64,000 nucleotides of DNA, from positions 38,477,523-38,541,522 of the forward strand of contig NC_067198.1 in the NCBI RefSeq assembly GCF_000699445.3. The letters are read 5' to 3'. Below the pieces are notes generated by a model. It ran no database searches. It was not told the origin of the DNA and saw only the letters and a program-made list of their open reading frames with translations. The translations under genes were made by a program, and so were the position numbers. This document shows positions 1 to 13,304 of the stretch, in pieces; position 1 is the stretch's first letter; each line of letters opens with the position of its first letter. The stretch is from Schistosoma haematobium. Lineage: Eukaryota > Platyhelminthes > Trematoda > Strigeidida > Schistosomatidae.

Positions 1-339
1 TAAAGATGTTAGTATGGGTATAATTCAAAATTAAGCCAACTTTGAAAAGATAACTCAGATACTTGTTATAATCTATCACCTGTTCCCAATTCACATTTGT
101 GCTATCATCAAACTATAGTGATAGCTGCGTTGCTTCATTAAAACAAGAATAAGGGACTGGATCTATTGAGAAATGGCCTAGTTTATGGTACTGGCTATAA
201 CGTCTATTTTATTCCAGACGTACCCCTATAATCTGAAATGCATTTCTTCCTGATATTATACACACCCTACGTTTTGATCGTTCAAATGGTTCAAATAGTT
301 GTGGACGTTATAGAAGAAGCTTTCTCTTAACGGGTTTCC
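1..339. other. AT-rich stretch, no gene seen
   Basis: No supported ORF or RNA. It may include the 3' untranslated end of the adjacent minus-strand CR1-like relic, but no clear element boundary or target-site duplication is visible. Confidence 0.4.
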
Positions 340-2720
340 GTGCCTAGTAGCAGTGGTTCACCAGTACCTCCAGGCAGGAACGTAAGGATATTATCGAGAA
401 CAGAGGAAAAAGAAATTGGTAAATTATAGTAAGACATTATCCATAGTCCTTAAGAATAGACCAAGTTTCCCCTTAAAGGACTCCTGGGAAGTCGCTTGGA
501 CTAGCTCAGCCAGTAGCGAATTCCAGCGTTTGACAACTCTTAAGGAGTAGAAGTTGTGTCTACAGTTCGTTCTGTAGTGTCAGGTCCCTATTTTCCGGGT
601 GTTACCCATTTAGGTTTGTGTTGGAGCTAAACTTGAGTATGTGTTTAAGGGGATGTCCAGAAGTGTCAAGGATACTGTAAACCACTAGAAAGTCACCTCT
701 AAGACTCCTATAATCTAATGGATAAAGGTTTAGTGACTTGAGGGCACTTCATAAGGCTTGAATTTGAGTCTCCGAACTGATTTCGTGGCTCGCCGTTGGA
801 TACGCTCCAGAGTGTCTTTATCCTTTTCGAGTGGTGGAGGAAATACTATGTTTCCGTACTCTAAATGGGGACGAATGAAACTGTTTTTCAAATTTGGATA
901 TTTCTAGAGGGGAGTCGCCTAAGTTGTAGTTGTAGTCTGCAACATGTCTCAGACGGACTACTTTACACTTCGAAGTATTAAAAGTAAGTCCGTTGTCATC
1001 TGCCCAACTTTGAGGTCGAGTCAGACCACCCTAAAGTGCCAGTATATCCTCCCGGTTGCGTACCTGTTATGGCAGATCGTTTACATAAATCAAGAAAAGA
1101 AGGATTCCTGGTACTGAACCCTGGGGAATGCCACTAGGACATTCCGAAGCCTGAGAGAATGTGAACTTAACCCTGACCTTAAAATGTTGATTGTTTAGAT
1201 ATGAATTAAGCCAGTCAATTGGGAAGTGATTTGATAGCCAATTGTTTGGGCTTATTGACAAGACATATATGGTTAGCCCTATCAAAAGGTTTTGAGAAGT
1301 CAAGGTAAATGACATCCACCTTTCCCTTGCGATCAAAGATGGTTGTCCATCTGTCCACTGCAGTCAGCAGGTTGGTTATACAAGAATGACCCTTCCGGAA
1401 ACCATGTTGTCGAGGTGAAAAGAAGTTTAAGGATAAAAAAGTCGTGTATACCATCGCATATCAGGGACTCCATAATTTTGAAGGTATAGAGAAAAGGGCC
1501 AATGGTCGGTAGCTTGAAGGTTCGCTGAGTCGACCTTCTTTGAAAATAGGTGTGATGTGGGCCGGCGTCCGAATTTCCGGTAGTTGGCCTCGGCTTAGAG
1601 AGTGTGAGGACATCACGCTAAGCGGTGTACCGGGATGGAAGGTGCTTCCCTCAATACAGCAGAATGAACTATATCCGTGCCAAGAGAAGTGTCTTTTCTT
1701 AGGTGCTGCAGTTTCTGGAACACCAAGTCAGCGCTCAGATTCACTTCGGAAAGTCCTATGCAGTTGCATATGAAGCCTTCATCAATACAGTTAATTTGGG
1801 TCGGCTGAAATGTCAGAGTATGGATCAGCCAAAAGGTTAACGGCGTCACCGTTTTTATTGGTCAGCCATTAGGACCTAGCAAATGGGAAACCCCAATTTT
1901 GGGTTATCGAAGAGAGGCTGTATAACGGAGTAAGCCTTTCGGATTAAGGGCAAATTTATTGGTGAGTTTCATCTGGTACTTAAGCCTATCCCCTCTTACT
2001 GCCTTTGCGCATATGTCCCTTATATGTTTGTACTGCCCGTACGCGCCGTTGTTATCAGTTCGTTTGAAATCCGTCCAACAGTGCCTTTTGCGACTTAGCA
2101 AACGAAGAGTGTGGTTCTTGATGATTGTAGATTGCTTGTAGATCCCGAGGACGGTTTGAGGAGCAGACTGCTTTGTAGCACATAGGAGCATGTGCATTAA
2201 GAAATCCCAATGAGCATCCACATCAATCCACCTGTTGTAGATTGCCCTGTAAAGCTAGCACATTCAACCACTTGAAATTCCAGTACCGGTTGTTGGTGGG
2301 ACGTCTTGACTCGATTTTGCTGATAAGGCTGGAGGCTATGACGGCGTGATCGCTCCTCCCGAGGGGGGGGGTCAAGGATCGAGAGGGTGTCAGCTAGGAA
2401 CTCTTAGTTTGTAACTACTCAGTCTAAGCGCAGTGGCGTCCGACTCTTTCTCCAACAAGCTGCCGACTTCACATTTCCCAACAATCCCAAATCCTCAATG
2501 AGGTTGAAGAACCGAGCTTCAGTAGAGTTTTCACCCTCAATATACGTATGTCCCTTGGAATTGACTTAAGAAGGATTGAAGTCTCCTGGAATCAAGATAT
2601 GAGTAAATCCGAGGCGCGTAGAGCGAGATAATTCTTCCAGCATGCGATTGTCGTACTCGATGTCAGCTATGGGCTTCCAATAGATGACTCGTTTGATCTG
2701 GTTCCTGCAAACTGACTAGG
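340..2720 (-). pseudogene. CR1-like non-LTR retrotransposon relic A
   Basis: Decayed pol of a CR1/Jockey-type LINE on the minus strand, endonuclease to reverse transcriptase. Endonuclease trace at about 2572-2599 reads ILIPGDFNPS, the GDFN motif of APE-type endonucleases. RT traces: QHGFRKGHSC then VDVIYLDFSKPFD (frame at 1215-1454), and GIPQGS...LFLIYVNDLP (frame at 1067-1336, where the usual proline-rich GVPQGSVLGP is altered). WADDNGLTFNTSKCKV follows near 961-1015, and NSLLAELVQA in the C-terminal part near 500-530. Frames change repeatedly and stops are frequent, so it encodes no protein. It is related to relic B (9290-12235) but on the opposite strand. Assignment to CR1 rather than another Jockey-superfamily clade is from motif style only. 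Confidence 0.8.
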
Positions 2721-3329
2721 AATAAACGTGTTGGTTGGAGGACTTGTCGTTTCTCTAATGAAAATGTTAATTTGTCGTAATTAACGGTGGCGAGTAATAC
2801 ATTTATGCCGAAAAGAAAGAAGACAAAATACTCCATCAATCACTCACATTGCGCGCTATTAAAAAAGACAGTGTTGTTTTTCGTCTGAGTATATTTTATC
2901 GTGTTAATAATCTCACTATGCATCAAGACTACTGTTTTTGCTTAAAGTGAATGTATTTCGGGTAGAGTGGTCTCCAAGACTATCACTTTTTTCTAGAGAA
3001 GTTTACCATATGTACTTGTGAGTACAGATGCAAAAAAGAGCACCTTTTTTTACTCGTTGAGTATATCTTTTGGTATTGTTTGCATTCTAAGATGTTAAGG
3101 CCTACTAAAGTCGGATGTTTTATTGTTGTTATGTATAGTAATATAAAAACCTCTGTTTTGCTGTGTTTATTGCCTATTACCCACCAGGCCTTGAAAGACA
3201 CATTCTAGAGGTTAGTTTTCTCTGTTTTTCTTCCCATGAGATTGCAAAACAATTTTATGGCTCAAGTAAAATATCGTTATATATCGTTAAAAAGAAAGAT
3301 CGAGATAATATAAAATGTCGAGTAGTGCC
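2721..3329. other. Spacer beside Gypsy 3' end, no gene seen
   Basis: Lies between the CR1-like relic and the 3' end of the minus-strand Gypsy pol. A 3' LTR would be expected here, but I find no stretch matching the putative 5' LTR sequence that begins near 7203. No supported ORF. Confidence 0.4.
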
Positions 3330-6200
3330 TTACGTGCAGTAGTCGTTTAAATGTTCTGGAAATCTTACTCTTCTTCCGGAACGCGTCGTTTTAGGTTTAT
3401 TTTCAGATACATTCGAAGTATCATCGCTAGTGTTGGTTGTCGTTGAGAAATTATGAATGGAGTCGTAACGTTCGATTGTACTGAAGGAAAATCGACGTGG
3501 ATAGGATTTCCTTCTAAATACGCTGCTTTTAAGCAATCGATGCTGATGCTATCGTTTGTTCCGTTCTTGTCGACTATATAGTACTTAGATTCACGTTGAA
3601 GAACTTTGAAGGGTCCTTTGTATGCTGATTCGAATGGTCGTCGATGCGAGTCTCGACGAACGAAAACGTGTGTACTATATCGTAAGTCAGGTTGGACGAA
3701 AACATCAGTTGATTGAGGTCGAGTGGAAGCAGGTTTAACTGAACGCATTGCGTTTGTAAGCCTGTTCGTGTAGGAGGTTAGATCCATGTTCACTGAAGAG
3801 GACGAAGGATCCACGAATTCTCCTGGAAGTCGAAGTGTCGTTCAATAAACGAGTTGAGCCGCAGTGTATCCAATGTCAGCTTTCACTGCATTGCGGATAC
3901 CTAGTAAGACGAGTGGAAGAGCGTCCGTCCACTGTGAAACGTTTGCAGCTGATAGTGAAGCTTTTAGTTGTCGGTGAAAGCGTTCTACCAACCCGTTTGC
4001 TTGTGGGTGGTAGGCGGTCGTTCGAAAGAGAGTGATTCCTAGAAGTGTGGTCAGACGACGGAAAAGTTCAGACTCAAACTGACGTCCGCGGTCTGTGGTG
4101 ATGGTTGAAGGGCAGCCAAAGTTTGCTACCCATCGTTCGACGAAGGTGCGGGCCACTGTTTCAGCAGTGATGTCCTTAATAGGTACTGCTTCTGGCCATC
4201 GCGTGAAACGGTCTACGCAGGTTAAGAGATAAGAGTATCCATTTGAATCTGGTAAATGTCCTACCAAATCCAGATGAACATGGTCGAAACGAGCATCGGG
4301 AGTCTTAAATGAGCCTAGGGGACATTTATTGTGTCTGATAACCTTAGATTTTTGGCAGCTTACACAGGAGCGTGCCCACTCCCTCACGTCTTTATTCATT
4401 CCAGGCCAGCAAAACCTTTCTGCTATAAGCTTGATGGTTGCACGAACACCTGGATGAGAAAGTTTGTGCAATGTATTGAAGACATTGCGTCGATAATGTT
4501 TCGGCACGATTGGGCGATCCCTACCTGTAGATGTGTCACAAAGTAAGGTTTCCTTACCTGTTCCCATCTGTTTGATGCGTAGTTTAAGGGTTGTGGACGA
4601 TAACTCGTGCTGAAGATCAGTGTCTTCTTTTTGAAGCTCGGCGAGTTTAAGAAGGTCGATTCCTTGGAAACTGTTCAAGGAAGTTATGCGAGATAAGGCG
4701 TCTGCAACTACATTGTTTGCTCCAGAGATGTGTTGAATGTCTGAAGTAAACTGCGAAATGTAGTCCAGTTGTCGAGACTCATGGGGAGAGTACTTGTCTG
4801 AAGGAGAGCTTAACGAGAAAGTGAGCGGTTTATGATCCGTGAAAAGAGTGAATTCACGGCCTTCGATATAGTGTTGGAAATGCCGTACAGCACAATACAT
4901 AGCTAGGAGTTCCCTAACGAATGTGCTGTACCTCGATTCAGTGTCTAGCAACCTTCTAGAGAAAAATGCCAAGGGTTACCAGGAGTTGTTAACCCATTGT
5001 TGTAAGACGCCACCGATTGCCGAGTCCGATGCGTCTACTGCGATACTAATGGGTGCTTCGGTGTCCTGATGTGCGAGCATTGTTGCTTTAGCGATCAGTT
5101 CCTTAACTGTGGAGAATGCTTTTCGTGCGGTGTCGTCCAAATTAATGGATTTCGCATTTCCACGAAGTTGGTCGGTTAGCGGTTTCATGAGTAATGCGCA
5201 TTTCGGTATGAAACGTCTATAGAAACTTACGAGGCCGTTAAACGTGCGTAATTGCTTGACGGTGGTCGGTTCTGGGTAATCCAGAATGGCCGCCACTTTG
5301 GTTCTAAGGGGTCGGATACCTTGAGCATCGATAATGTGTCCTAGGAAGTCTAGCGAGTCGGTTCTGAATTGGCTTTGATTGTACGCTTTAACCAAGTCGA
5401 TTTTCGAAAAGACAGTTGTACCTTTCAAGGTAGCTGTCAAATCGTGAATGTGAGGCAACGGGTAACGATCGGGAATGGTTTTCGCGTTCAATCGCCGATA
5501 GTCACCAGTTGGACGCCAATCGTTGCTGTCCTTTTTAGGGACCATGTGCAACGGAGATGCATATGGGCTACTTGACGGTCGTATGATTCCTAAGTCTATC
5601 ATATGGTCGAACTCGTTTTTCGCTAACCTTAGCTTTTCGGGAGCTAGTCGTCGTGCTTTAGAAAATACAGGTGGTCCTGTAGTCGTGATGTGATGTGTAA
5701 CGTTGCTGGTTACACACGGTAATCTCGGTTGCGTTTGTTGTATCCCAGGATACTTATCGAGAAGTGGCTGATAGAGTGGGTCTATCATATGTTTAATTGT
5801 GACTGGGGATACTCTACAACCAGTAAAAGAAGTTACGCAAACGGATAAATTAGTGTTTCCGTCTACTAGCCTCCGTTTGCGCGTGTCGATGACCAGGTTA
5901 TGGTGTTGTAGAAGATCCATACCAATGATTGGCATAGAAACATCTGCAACAACGAAAATCCAGTGAATGGGTTTGCGTAAACCCACATTAAGGTAAACGT
6001 ACCTTTTGCTATACGTAGCGATCGGCTTTCCGTTTGCCACCTGTAAGTTTAGGGTCGATTCGTGAAGCCGATCGTTAGGATTTGCTGGGAGAACGCTAAC
6101 TTCTGCGCTAGTGTCGACGAGGTAGCGAACTCTCGTTGTCACATCTGAGACGTATAACAGACGGCTATGTTCGCCGGCTACGGTTGCCGTTAACGCGTGC
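3330..6200 (-). pseudogene. Gypsy-like pol, broken (PR, RT, RNase H, integrase)
   Basis: Minus-strand pol of a CsRn1/Boudicca-like Gypsy element. Domains in order: protease ([15 protein letters not shown], with Ser where DTGAE is usual); RT start ([37 protein letters not shown]); RNase H (TDHKPLTF); integrase HHCC finger (H..H..C..C around 4370-4430); DDE core with [16 protein letters not shown] and [13 protein letters not shown]; and a C-terminal region. Defects seen: an in-frame deletion at about 5370-5382 removes the RT palm including the YxDD box; a TAA at 4976-4978 precedes RNase H; a TGA at 3842-3844 follows the integrase core; and the last ~60 codons move to another frame near 3450-3540. 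No active RT is possible. Confidence 0.9.
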
Positions 6201-7023
6201 CGGCCTGGAAGTTTCCCGAATTGTTTTTCGAATCAGTCGGTTTCGTGTTGGGAAAATTGCAGGGTTTTCTGCAATTTCTGGAAAACTTTCCATACTGCTT
6301 ATGATACCAGCACCAGTCGGGGTTATCTGTCTCTCGTGGTCTAGAGACAGATCGCTTACGTGAAATGCTTCTACGTAAGGTGCGCGATCTCTTACGGTCG
6401 GTACGAAGACTAAGATAACGCGTGAGTGTGTGACATAACTCGGTTATATCATTCTGAGTCGTTTGAGGTTTTTCTTTGACTGAAAATACCTCGGTAGTAG
6501 AAGGTTTCGTAATTTCTAAAATGCGGTCGGCAGATGCAGCTAGTTCGTCTAAGGCGTTGTTCTGAAACGAGACCAGAACTGCTTGCACCTGTTGGGGAAG
6601 TTTTGACAAGAAGAGTTGTTTGAATAGACCTTCGTCGAAAGTTCTTGGGCCTATTACCTCTCTCATCCGTTGCAACATGTCCGTCGCAGAACCGTGTTGC
6701 AGGTCGATGTTATTGAAGAGTTGATCTAACCTTTGTCGATCGGTTAGGTCTCCTCGTTTTAGAATCGAGCGTTTTAAGATTTCGTAAGGTTCGGAAACAT
6801 CACTAGTAAACATACTAGGTGTTACGTACCTGTTGAATTCGCGCGGTAGTGCCTTGACCACTGCGAGGAATTGTGCACGTGTGTCGATCACGCCGTGCTC
6901 GTGGGAGTCGGCTTCTGCGTAGCAGAACCAGGCTTCGATGTTGTCGGGCCAGAAAGGCATCAATTGAAACGAAGGCGGGGACAAAGTCTTAAGCTTGAGT
7001 ACTTTAGGTGTCTGTTCAGTCAT
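6190..7023 (-). pseudogene. Gypsy-like gag (capsid/nucleocapsid)
   Basis: ORF on the minus strand starting with the methionine at 7023 (MTEQTPKVL...), about 277 codons, open to 6190. It resembles gag of CsRn1/Boudicca-like Gypsy elements: a capsid-like helical region and a C-terminal Cys-His box, CWYHKQYGKFSRNCRKPC, arranged C-x2-H-x9-C-x3-C instead of the retroviral CCHC knuckle. A basic Arg/Ser-rich tract precedes the box. The pol frame overlaps its 3' end in another frame, as expected if pol is made by frameshifting. The ORF is intact, but its pol partner is broken, so it is listed with the dead element. Confidence 0.8.
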
Positions 7024-7182
7024 GATGAAGTATGAAGTACGATAATGAACGATGGGAAAAAATATATATATCCAAGAAAAAACACGAAAAAAATCACAAT
7101 GTTTAAAAAAAATTAAAAAATAAGGCAATGATATATGAAAATCCCAAAAAGGAACAGACTCACAGTTGCAATTAGGTGTACC

Positions 7183-7202
7183 AGATCACGTCGGGCTCAC
7201 CA
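7183..7202 (-). promoter_or_regulatory. Gypsy primer-binding site, tRNA-Trp type
   Basis: The plus strand here reads AGATCACGTCGGGCTCACCA, nearly the 3' end of metazoan tRNA-Trp including CCA (about two mismatches by my recollection of the Drosophila tRNA). On the minus strand this is a TGG-starting primer-binding site upstream of gag. tRNA-Trp priming is reported for CsRn1-type Gypsy elements, which fits the gag motif. Confidence 0.65.
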
Positions 7203-7690
7203 ATGATGATGTCACAGATATTCAGTGTTTGACAACGCTTCTACCAGTAACACCTTCTAATATATTTCGTTCCCACCCAGAGAAATCAAAAGACAGAGTC
7301 GAGGAGATCGGAAGAGTATATTTGGCGGTGACCAATATATCGGAATTCTCTGATCTAATCTGGCTAGAGATTGCGGTTGATGTTGAGCACGGCGTTACCA
7401 CACGTGATCTGGTGCGGATGCCTGACCGAGCGCCTTCAGCTAGATGAGTCCACTAAAACATATGGTCAGCATCCAATGTCGAAAACTTAGAGCTATTTAT
7501 TTTGGGGATTTATTTACTGCTACACTATTTACAGGTCTATGATGGGATTAAATTTGACAGCTGCAATGAGTGGTATGACACTGTGTGCACCGGACTCACA
7601 TCGGATGCATAAAGGGTGCTTCGAGCCACTTTCACGTTAGGTGAGCAGGACATTTTGTTTAATTACGGCTCCTCATGGTTTAGTGGGATG
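7203..7690 (-). repeat. Putative 5' LTR of the Gypsy element
   Basis: Sequence immediately upstream of the primer-binding site in element orientation; the minus strand ends ...CATCA at the junction, consistent with an LTR ending in CA. The outer boundary is uncertain and no matching 3' LTR was found in the window. Confidence 0.35.
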
Positions 7691-9289
7691 TCACGAGCCT
7701 AAAATATTAATGCTGATTTATCATGCAGAATATTTCTTTAAATCGTGTTACGAACGTTGAATTGGTTTCACTTCCTACCCAGTAATCCTATTACAAGCAA
7801 ATCAGACAATTCGCCAATATATGAAGCCTACTCAAGACCCTATGATACTTTAAAAAAAAATAATGCAAAAAACTGAAAAGCGCTCCAAAAGCTTCGATAA
7901 AGAAAGGAAGATAGCCAATTGTATATCACGATACTGTTCTTAGCACTATATTTTATAACCACACATAATCCCATACTCTCAGTTCCTTTCCGAATCGCCC
8001 GCATTTGTCAGTTGTATGTTCACTCATACCTTGTTTACAGTTATTTTCTTTAACCTAATAAAATGCTCTTGATTAACAAGTACCTTAATAGAAGAAAATT
8101 AGACTGAGTAATCATACCTTAAACATTCCTTCATGAATATTGACTACTCTGCCTCTCGTGCTTTCTTTTACTTGCTCCCTCTTTCAGCCCCCTTGAGATA
8201 TGGAACGGGTGACTTCATCCCGCAACATCCTTAAAGCCTTAGATATTCCAAAGGGACATAAGGTTGCGATTTCTAGAAGCTCCCACCTTCAGTGGACCTG
8301 TAGTGGCATTGGACCATAACCACACAATCTTCAAAGCTGAACACGAGACTACTCAGAAAATAGATATTCAATATTTAACGCGTAGAAATACCTAACAATG
8401 GAGAAGGCGCGAACAAGGAATTGAATGGACTGGAGTTGATCGAGTGGCATGGCTCGGCCATGCAGGCGTGGTCTCTGCTGAATGTAACCTTATATCTTCT
8501 ATTCATATTAAATATATTGTTCTTTCTCTAGCTTAACCTTGTCCTACATCATGTATTGGTAATTGATACGATACAGTGAGTTGGTGTAGTCGATGGTGTG
8601 ACTTCCACGTAAGATCTTATATATTAGGCAGTTATATCATGACAAATCTACAAATTTAGGATTAGGTCTATTATTACAGCAGTACTAATATCATAGCAGA
8701 CCATAATTCTACAGACCTATCCTTGACTATCAGTTGCGCATTCGCAACGCAACTTTCATGAAGCGCGCTAACTGTGATACTTACTAAAACCATCTACATT
8801 CATATCTTATAAATTATCAACCCAGCTGAGTAATTTACTACAGTGGATATTGTATCATTTGTAACAGTTTGATCTTGCCTGTAAACTGGCATGCCTCATA
8901 TAACAAACTTATTTGAGAATAAATTATTATTATTATAACTCCATTTTCGAGGAAATAGCGAGCGTTGTCATGAGCCCAGCTCTGGATTTGAATGAGATAA
9001 TCAGTATGGACCTCATTAGATAGCAAGCACACCTATGCAGGCATTGTTGCAAGGAAAAAGAAGCACACTGAGGCGAAACAGATTTTAGACTGCACTAGGG
9101 CATGTGGATCTACGGTTTCAGTTCCAAATTAACATATCAACCCAAAAATAATATGAGGGAGCAAAGTATGGGTGGTGTAGAGGATGTAATCAAAAGACAA
9201 AATAAGGAAAATTATTGGCTTACAGTCAACGCAGAAGAAGAAAAGTAAGAAAAAATAGTGAGACCTCTGCGTTAGCACCCGTAAGCTTT
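7691..9289. other. AT-rich intergenic DNA with one repeat copy
   Basis: No gene seen. The part at about 8505-8720 resembles 13305-13500 (shared ATTAAATATATTGTTCT, a segment ending GGGATTAGGT or similar, and ACCATAATTCTACAGA), so it is a copy of a dispersed repeat. A GC-richer tract at 8180-8480 may also be repeat-derived. Confidence 0.45.
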
Positions 9290-12235
9290 ATATAATAGGA
9301 CAAAAATTAGATTCTGAAAGTTCTCAGAAAAGCCTCCTTTTAAATGTTAGCCTTGCTTCGGCTGAAGAAGAGAACCTACTACTGGAAAACTCACGCAAAC
9401 TGATTGAATCTAAAACGTACTTCTTTGAGGATCTCAGCCTATTTGACCGTATTAAGAGACTGTCAGTAGAAAAAACGATTCCCTAAACTTTCTAGGTGAC
9501 AAGTAAAAATGTTTCATAGAAATCGATGTGTGCTGTACAAATGCTCGCAACCTAGTAGGTAAAATGGTTTAGCTTAAGACAATGGTGGATATAGAAAATC
9601 GGTATGTCATTGCTACCTCAGAAACATGGCTCACGTCAGAAGTGTTTGATTATGAAATTCACTTGATTGGTTTTTTATCCAGTAGTGCTGGTGGACTAAA
9701 CCGTAGGGGAGGTGGGATTATCCTTTAATCGAAAATTGCCTTAACCGTATTAGCTGTCGAGAAAATGGCACATGATTCAGGGACATGTGAAAAGGTGTGT
9801 TTCAGGCTGAAATGTAAACGGTAAGATAATGAATCAGTTGTTATATCCCGCAGTCCAGAATATGTAGTAGATGACTTCCTTTTAAGCAAACCTAGGTCCT
9901 AGCGTAATAGGGGTAGACGCCTTATGGTAGGCGACTTTAATGCACCGTATATAAACTGGGTAAACTTAGAAGTAGGGTCATCAACAACCTCATTTGTTTG
10001 CAAGTTGTTAAAAAGCACTATTGCATTCACTTTACTCCAACACATTGGAGATCCCACCAAATATGATTTACGCAGCTCCTCGTCTCTCTTGGACTTAGTC
10101 TTCACACGCGGTGGTGACGTCGGTCAAATGACTTTTCTCCCACCTTTAAAGAGAAGTGACCATGCAGTCATCTTACTCAAATTCATGGTTGATATGGCCT
10201 GTCAATCAGTTGCACCGCTCCGTCCTAACATATAGAAGGCATACATGGAGGCAATCAACTCTGCAGCATCTACTGAAACTGGGATATTGACTAAAAGGCA
10301 TCAGTCCGAGAGGCACTAACTCATTTCAGGCAGTCATACAATTTGGTAACTCAAACATATACGCCCTGGACAGTCCCAAAGAAAATAAATCACAACCATC
10401 CCTGGATAGACCGAGATAATCAACGTTTACTGAGAAAAACAAGAAATGTTGGGATGTTGCATTAGCCTCGGCACATAAAGTAAAATGGAACGCTACAGGT
10501 CAGTAAGAAACACGCGCATAATTAAAATCCGGGAATCTCAGAGAAAATCTGAAATGCAGTTGTCACAATCTGCACTCAAGCAACCTAAGAGACTATTCTC
10601 AAACATTAACTACAGAACAAGAATGCAGTATTGGATTGCCAACCTAGTTAAAGAGGAGAGTAGATCTGAAATGATAGAGGAAAGTCAGGAAAAATAGGAA
10701 GCTATTGCGAACTATTTCGAGATAGTTTTCAATCAGGAGACTCTTGTGGACGAAGAACTAGACACGAATACAAAGTCACCGTGGACTTAGGGCTCTTGGC
10801 AATTTAGACACGGGAAAGACAACGGGACCGATTAAAGTTTACCCCAAAACCCTGAGACAAATTGCACGATAAATTGGAGCCTCAATAACTGTGACATCCA
10901 ATATGTCACTTGACTAATGTGTGTTATCTATGGAATTGAAGGACGCAATAGTCACCGTGATACATAAAACAGCACTATGACAATTTTCATGAAACTACAA
11001 ACCTGTCACCCTCAGCAGTGTTGTGGTTAAAAGACCGGAAAAAAAATAGTCAAATAGATCATAACGACAACTTGTTAAACAGAGAACAGCATGGTTTCAG
11101 AAAGGGTTTATCTTGCACAATAAACTTTCTCATAGCAAGGAAGCAATGGAATAATGCTCCAGACAATGGAAAATCGGTGGGTGTTGTGTACATAGACTTC
11201 AGGAAAGTATATGATGTGTCAACATACAGACTGCTGTTGAAGTTAGAAAATCTAGGCATTGCTGGATCTTTCTTAAAACGTCTGAAAGATTTCTTGGCAG
11301 GTCGTAGACAGAAAGTAAGAATAAATTCCAAGTGCTCCAGCTGGAGACTAGTCTTAGGAGAGTATCTCAAGGTTCTGTCCTAAGTCCTTTACATTTGACA
11401 CTGTATGTAAATGATCTCCCACGTATAGTACATTCAGCAATGTTATTATACGCTATGTAAAAATCTGGCGAAAAATAAAAAGAGACGCAGGTGCATGAGC
11501 ACTTCAGGTAGACTTAAATAATGTGATAAACTGATCTAAAGAGTGGCTGATGCCTTTCAACGCGGCAAAGTGTGTCTACATGCACCTTGGGGATGCAAAG
11601 GTAAATAGTTGCAGCATAGAGGAAATGCCTGTACCCATGTTCCGCTTTCACAAGGATCTGGGGGTGACGGTAAGTCATGATCGTATGACCACGGACAACT
11701 GACCGGAGGATACAGTTAAGGGATTTTGAACCGTATATGTTTTAAGACGGATATTTACCAAGTTGGATACTACTATGTTCACTACAGTGTTCACAAGCTT
11801 AGTGAAAACTAAGCTTGAAAACTGTGTTCAGGATGCAAGCCCCTGTTTCAAAGTGACTCCGATATCCTGGAAAAATTACAAAAGGTAGCTACCTGTGCAG
11901 TTCCACAACTTCGGTGTCTACCATAGAATGGGTGGCTTGAAAAGCTAGTCCTCTTTACTCTGTCCTATTTCAGATTGAGAGGTGATCGAGTTTCTATATA
12001 TAGAATGATTTGAAATGATTTTAGACCTAATATATCTCCCCTTTTTCTTCCCGCTAGATCGAGACGTCTCTGAGAGCATAACAGGCGAGCAGGAACTCCA
12101 TAAACGAACAGGTTTTCACAGCAAGTCATCAATTCTTGGGACCTGTTAACGAAGCAGTGGTGTCCACACCTTCAATTGACTCATTCTGATGAAGACTAGA
12201 CACTCACAGAAGCATACGAGAAAATGAATAACATA
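9290..12235 (+). pseudogene. CR1-like non-LTR retrotransposon relic B
   Basis: Decayed LINE pol on the plus strand. Endonuclease traces run from about 9540 and include MVGDFNAPYINW at 9924 and a DLVFTRG motif followed by SDHAV (about 10090-10170), the C-terminal signature of APE endonucleases. RT traces: EQHGFRKGLSC and VGVVYIDFRKVYDV at 11080-11215, then a displaced LYVNDLP near 11400. The C-terminal region continues to about 12190 (VVNSWDLL-like trace). Multiple stops and frame changes. It directly abuts the minus-strand RTE relic at about 12250. Confidence 0.8.
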
Positions 12236-13304
12236 GACCGTGGGCCTACTGTCCTTACTACACAAATCTGAATCTGAGTCTCGTCCTATATGGTCTGTTC
12301 AACGTAATCATAAATTTTTGCACGACTTCAATAATAAGGAAATGCAAAGCATGTGAAATATCTTGGGTCAAGATTTTGTTGCAGCACACGGCTTCTAGAA
12401 TGAGGTTGTACTGAAGATTCGGACTTTGATGTCGTCTGACGGTTGTTTGAAGTTCCATATATTCTTCAATAGTGGGATCACTGCTCTTGCTTTGTCAAAA
12501 AGTACATTCAAACTTGCATCAGATTCCCTTATGTTTCGCTAATGGTCCCCAAAAATGTCAACGTTTCCATATCTTTAAGCGCTACTCCGTTTAGTGTAGT
12601 TAGGTTGGTGCTCTCTATGTTGTGTTTTGGAATTTTCGTTTTTCCCCTGTATATGTTGAGTCTACTACTGTAAAGGCTGTCTCTACACTGGCTGTCTTCA
12701 CTTGAATTTGCTGATGTGTATGGGTTGGAAGGGCTAGGTCACCTGCAAAATCCAGATCGTCTAGTTGCATCTAAGCTGTTTTCTGTATACTGTGACTTTC
12801 CTGAGATGTGGAGGCCTTCATAAACCAAGCATACACGGGAAGAAAGAGGAATTCCTGGTTCGATCGATAGTTCACTGCTCCCTGATTGGCGGTATCGTTG
12901 CGTTATACAATAAACAGGGCACACTGTTTCACAAGTTATAGCAAATCTAGTGTCGAAGAATATTTTATACGGTTCTCCTATCTGCCCAGCCAAATGCCTT
13001 CTCTTAGTCAAGGAAGCTGATATTTAGTCATGGGTTGCGATTTTTCGAATGTTTAACAGTGATTGTTCTTTTGATTACCTCTGGCGCGCGACAACCTCAC
13101 TCAATTCCGTATCCAACCAACGTCACATTGATTCTGCTGGGAGAGTAGTGTAGTGTGGTTGGTTCCTAGCCACATGATTTTGCAGCCAAGCATATAATAA
13201 CTGAAAAGATTTAGAAATGACATGCAGCGCAAACGGAAATTCAAAAAGGATTAATGCGGGGAAATTTAATCCAATCAACCGTTGGACATAGCCTATACCT
13301 TTCC

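Noticed and set aside
3835..4035. Plus-strand ORF across Gypsy integrase
   Set aside because: Antisense shadow of pol.
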